A DNA stretch of 34,832 nucleotides, from positions 1 to 34,832 of the IMG/VR virus record IMGVR_UViG_3300046170_000152. One strand, 5' to 3'. This document shows, one piece after another, positions 34,363 to 34,832 of this stretch. A program made the position numbers and the translations under genes. Under the pieces are notes generated by a model. That model saw only the letters and a list, made by a program, of their open reading frames with translations, did no database searches and was not told where the DNA came from. The DNA is from a virus. Each line of letters starts with the position of its first letter. Within the stretch, counting starts at the first letter, position 1.

Positions 34363-34832
34363 TATCTTTTGCCTCGGTTTCTTAAATTTAATCTTATTCT
34401 ACCAACTTTAAAATCTTGTGTAGTAGTTCCTGTAACTTTCATAGATACTTGTCTTGCTGTAAACCGGGCATCTGTATATCCGTCAGAATCAAAACTAAAA
34501 CTTCCAAAGTCTTGTTCTGCGCCTAAAGGTGTAAATCTACCTTTAAAACTAATTGTTACACCCGGAAGAGTATTAGCTTCTTCGTCCGGAAGTATTTGAT
34601 TACACTGCACATAGTTATCACCATTACCTATTTCAATCGGGCCACTTGTTGCAAAAGGTACGGCAGAACCAATGTTTGTTGAGTTACTTAATGTTGTGCT
34701 TTCATGCTGATACACAAAACCATCGGCATCACAAGCAATCGGATAATCAAACACGCCTTGGTCAATCCAACAACCTCTGTCCATAGTTCCTATAGACCAA
34801 GTATTCTCTGCGTAGTTCCATATAACATATTT
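34362..34832 (-). CDS. Tail hub protein, C-terminal part (enters from the window end)
   Basis: The frame is open from the last base of the window: KYVIWNYAENTWSIGTMDRG, CWIDQGVFDYPIACDADGFV, YQHESTTLSN, down to LNLRNRGKR, 156 residues. The ATG at 34784 is internal, since KYVIWNYAENTWSIG upstream is clearly coding. It is the C-terminal half of the beta-propeller-like hub protein whose N-terminal half ends at position 1 with NEIWW. The two edges are in phase. In relatives I recall about a dozen residues (FYPS-type loop) between WW and the KYV-type strand, so a short stretch may be missing at the contig junction. Confidence 0.75.
   Translation of the reverse strand, partial: KYVIWNYAENTWSIGTMDRGCWIDQGVFDYPIACDADGFVYQHESTTLSNSTNIGSAVPFATSGPIEIGNGDNYVQCNQILPDEEANTLPGVTISFKGRFTPLGAEQDFGSFSFDSDGYTDARFTARQVSMKVTGTTTQDFKVGRIRLNLRNRGKR

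Noticed and set aside
1-34832. Direct terminal repeats at the window ends
   Set aside because: The first and last bases share no repeated sequence that I can see; the link between the ends is the shared hub reading frame only.

Overview
The window looks like an almost complete, circularly permuted genome of a small temperate tailed phage with a podovirus-like layout. It has low GC (roughly 35-40% by eye) and carries the protein families common in marine bacteriophages: a ~700-residue portal, an SU10-type capsid and adaptor, marine-type tail fibres, a GTA-type holin and an M15 endolysin. The two window ends lie in the same tail-hub gene (N-terminal part at 1-1005, C-terminal part at 34362-34832, both minus), so the linear ends are probably arbitrary. 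The host is most likely a marine proteobacterium. The only direct host clue is a 39-bp match to the 5' half of a tRNA-Pro(TGG) gene at 29190-29228, which I read as the attP core.

Layout. (1) A late block on the minus strand runs from the methyltransferase (start ~17926) down through terS, terL, portal, small basic proteins, holin, M15 endolysin, small membrane proteins, scaffold, major capsid, adaptor and tail fibres to the hub at position 1. It continues from 34832 down to 29313 with hub C-terminus, small proteins, a GNAT-like protein, three internal virion proteins and a PD-(D/E)XK nuclease. A clear Rho-independent terminator follows the major capsid gene. (2) 27704-29310 is the integration module: tyrosine integrase, a DUF1289 gene, the tRNA-Pro attP core, and paired ATCCGCCA repeats on both sides of the core that look like integrase arm sites. 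(3) 26265-27595 is a short plus-strand unit with a DUF3310 protein and a PP-loop PAPS-reductase-like protein, facing the integrase across a terminator. (4) 19180-26111 is a minus-strand replication/recombination module: excisionase-like HTH, PD-(D/E)XK nuclease, DUF2800 RecB/Cas4-like nuclease, a Sak4-type ATPase, an SSB-like DUF669 protein, a Toprim/RepA-type primase-helicase, several tiny genes and two winged-helix genes. A dense cluster of inverted repeats at 20061-20171 precedes the winged-helix genes. (5) 17986-19183 is a compact plus-strand operon of six very small unknown proteins, with a good sigma70-like promoter and two strong RNA hairpins.

Four genes are broken in the sequence as given, and all six breaks are +1 insertions: one in the ParB-methyltransferase, three in the primase-helicase and one in each of two tiny basic genes. 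Removing one base at each place gives uninterrupted proteins of 429, 623, 47 and 36 residues. This is more consistent with assembly or base-calling overcalls than with real gene decay, but I cannot tell which from one sequence.

The less expected items are the tRNA-Pro attP with its symmetric arm repeats, the nested RNA structure at 18276-18338, the inverted-repeat cluster at 20061-20171, a lysis cassette with an overlooked 35-residue membrane peptide, a stand-alone PP-loop protein with a five-cysteine set, and the absence of CCGG in positions 1-6712 against about three per kb in the neighbouring late genes.
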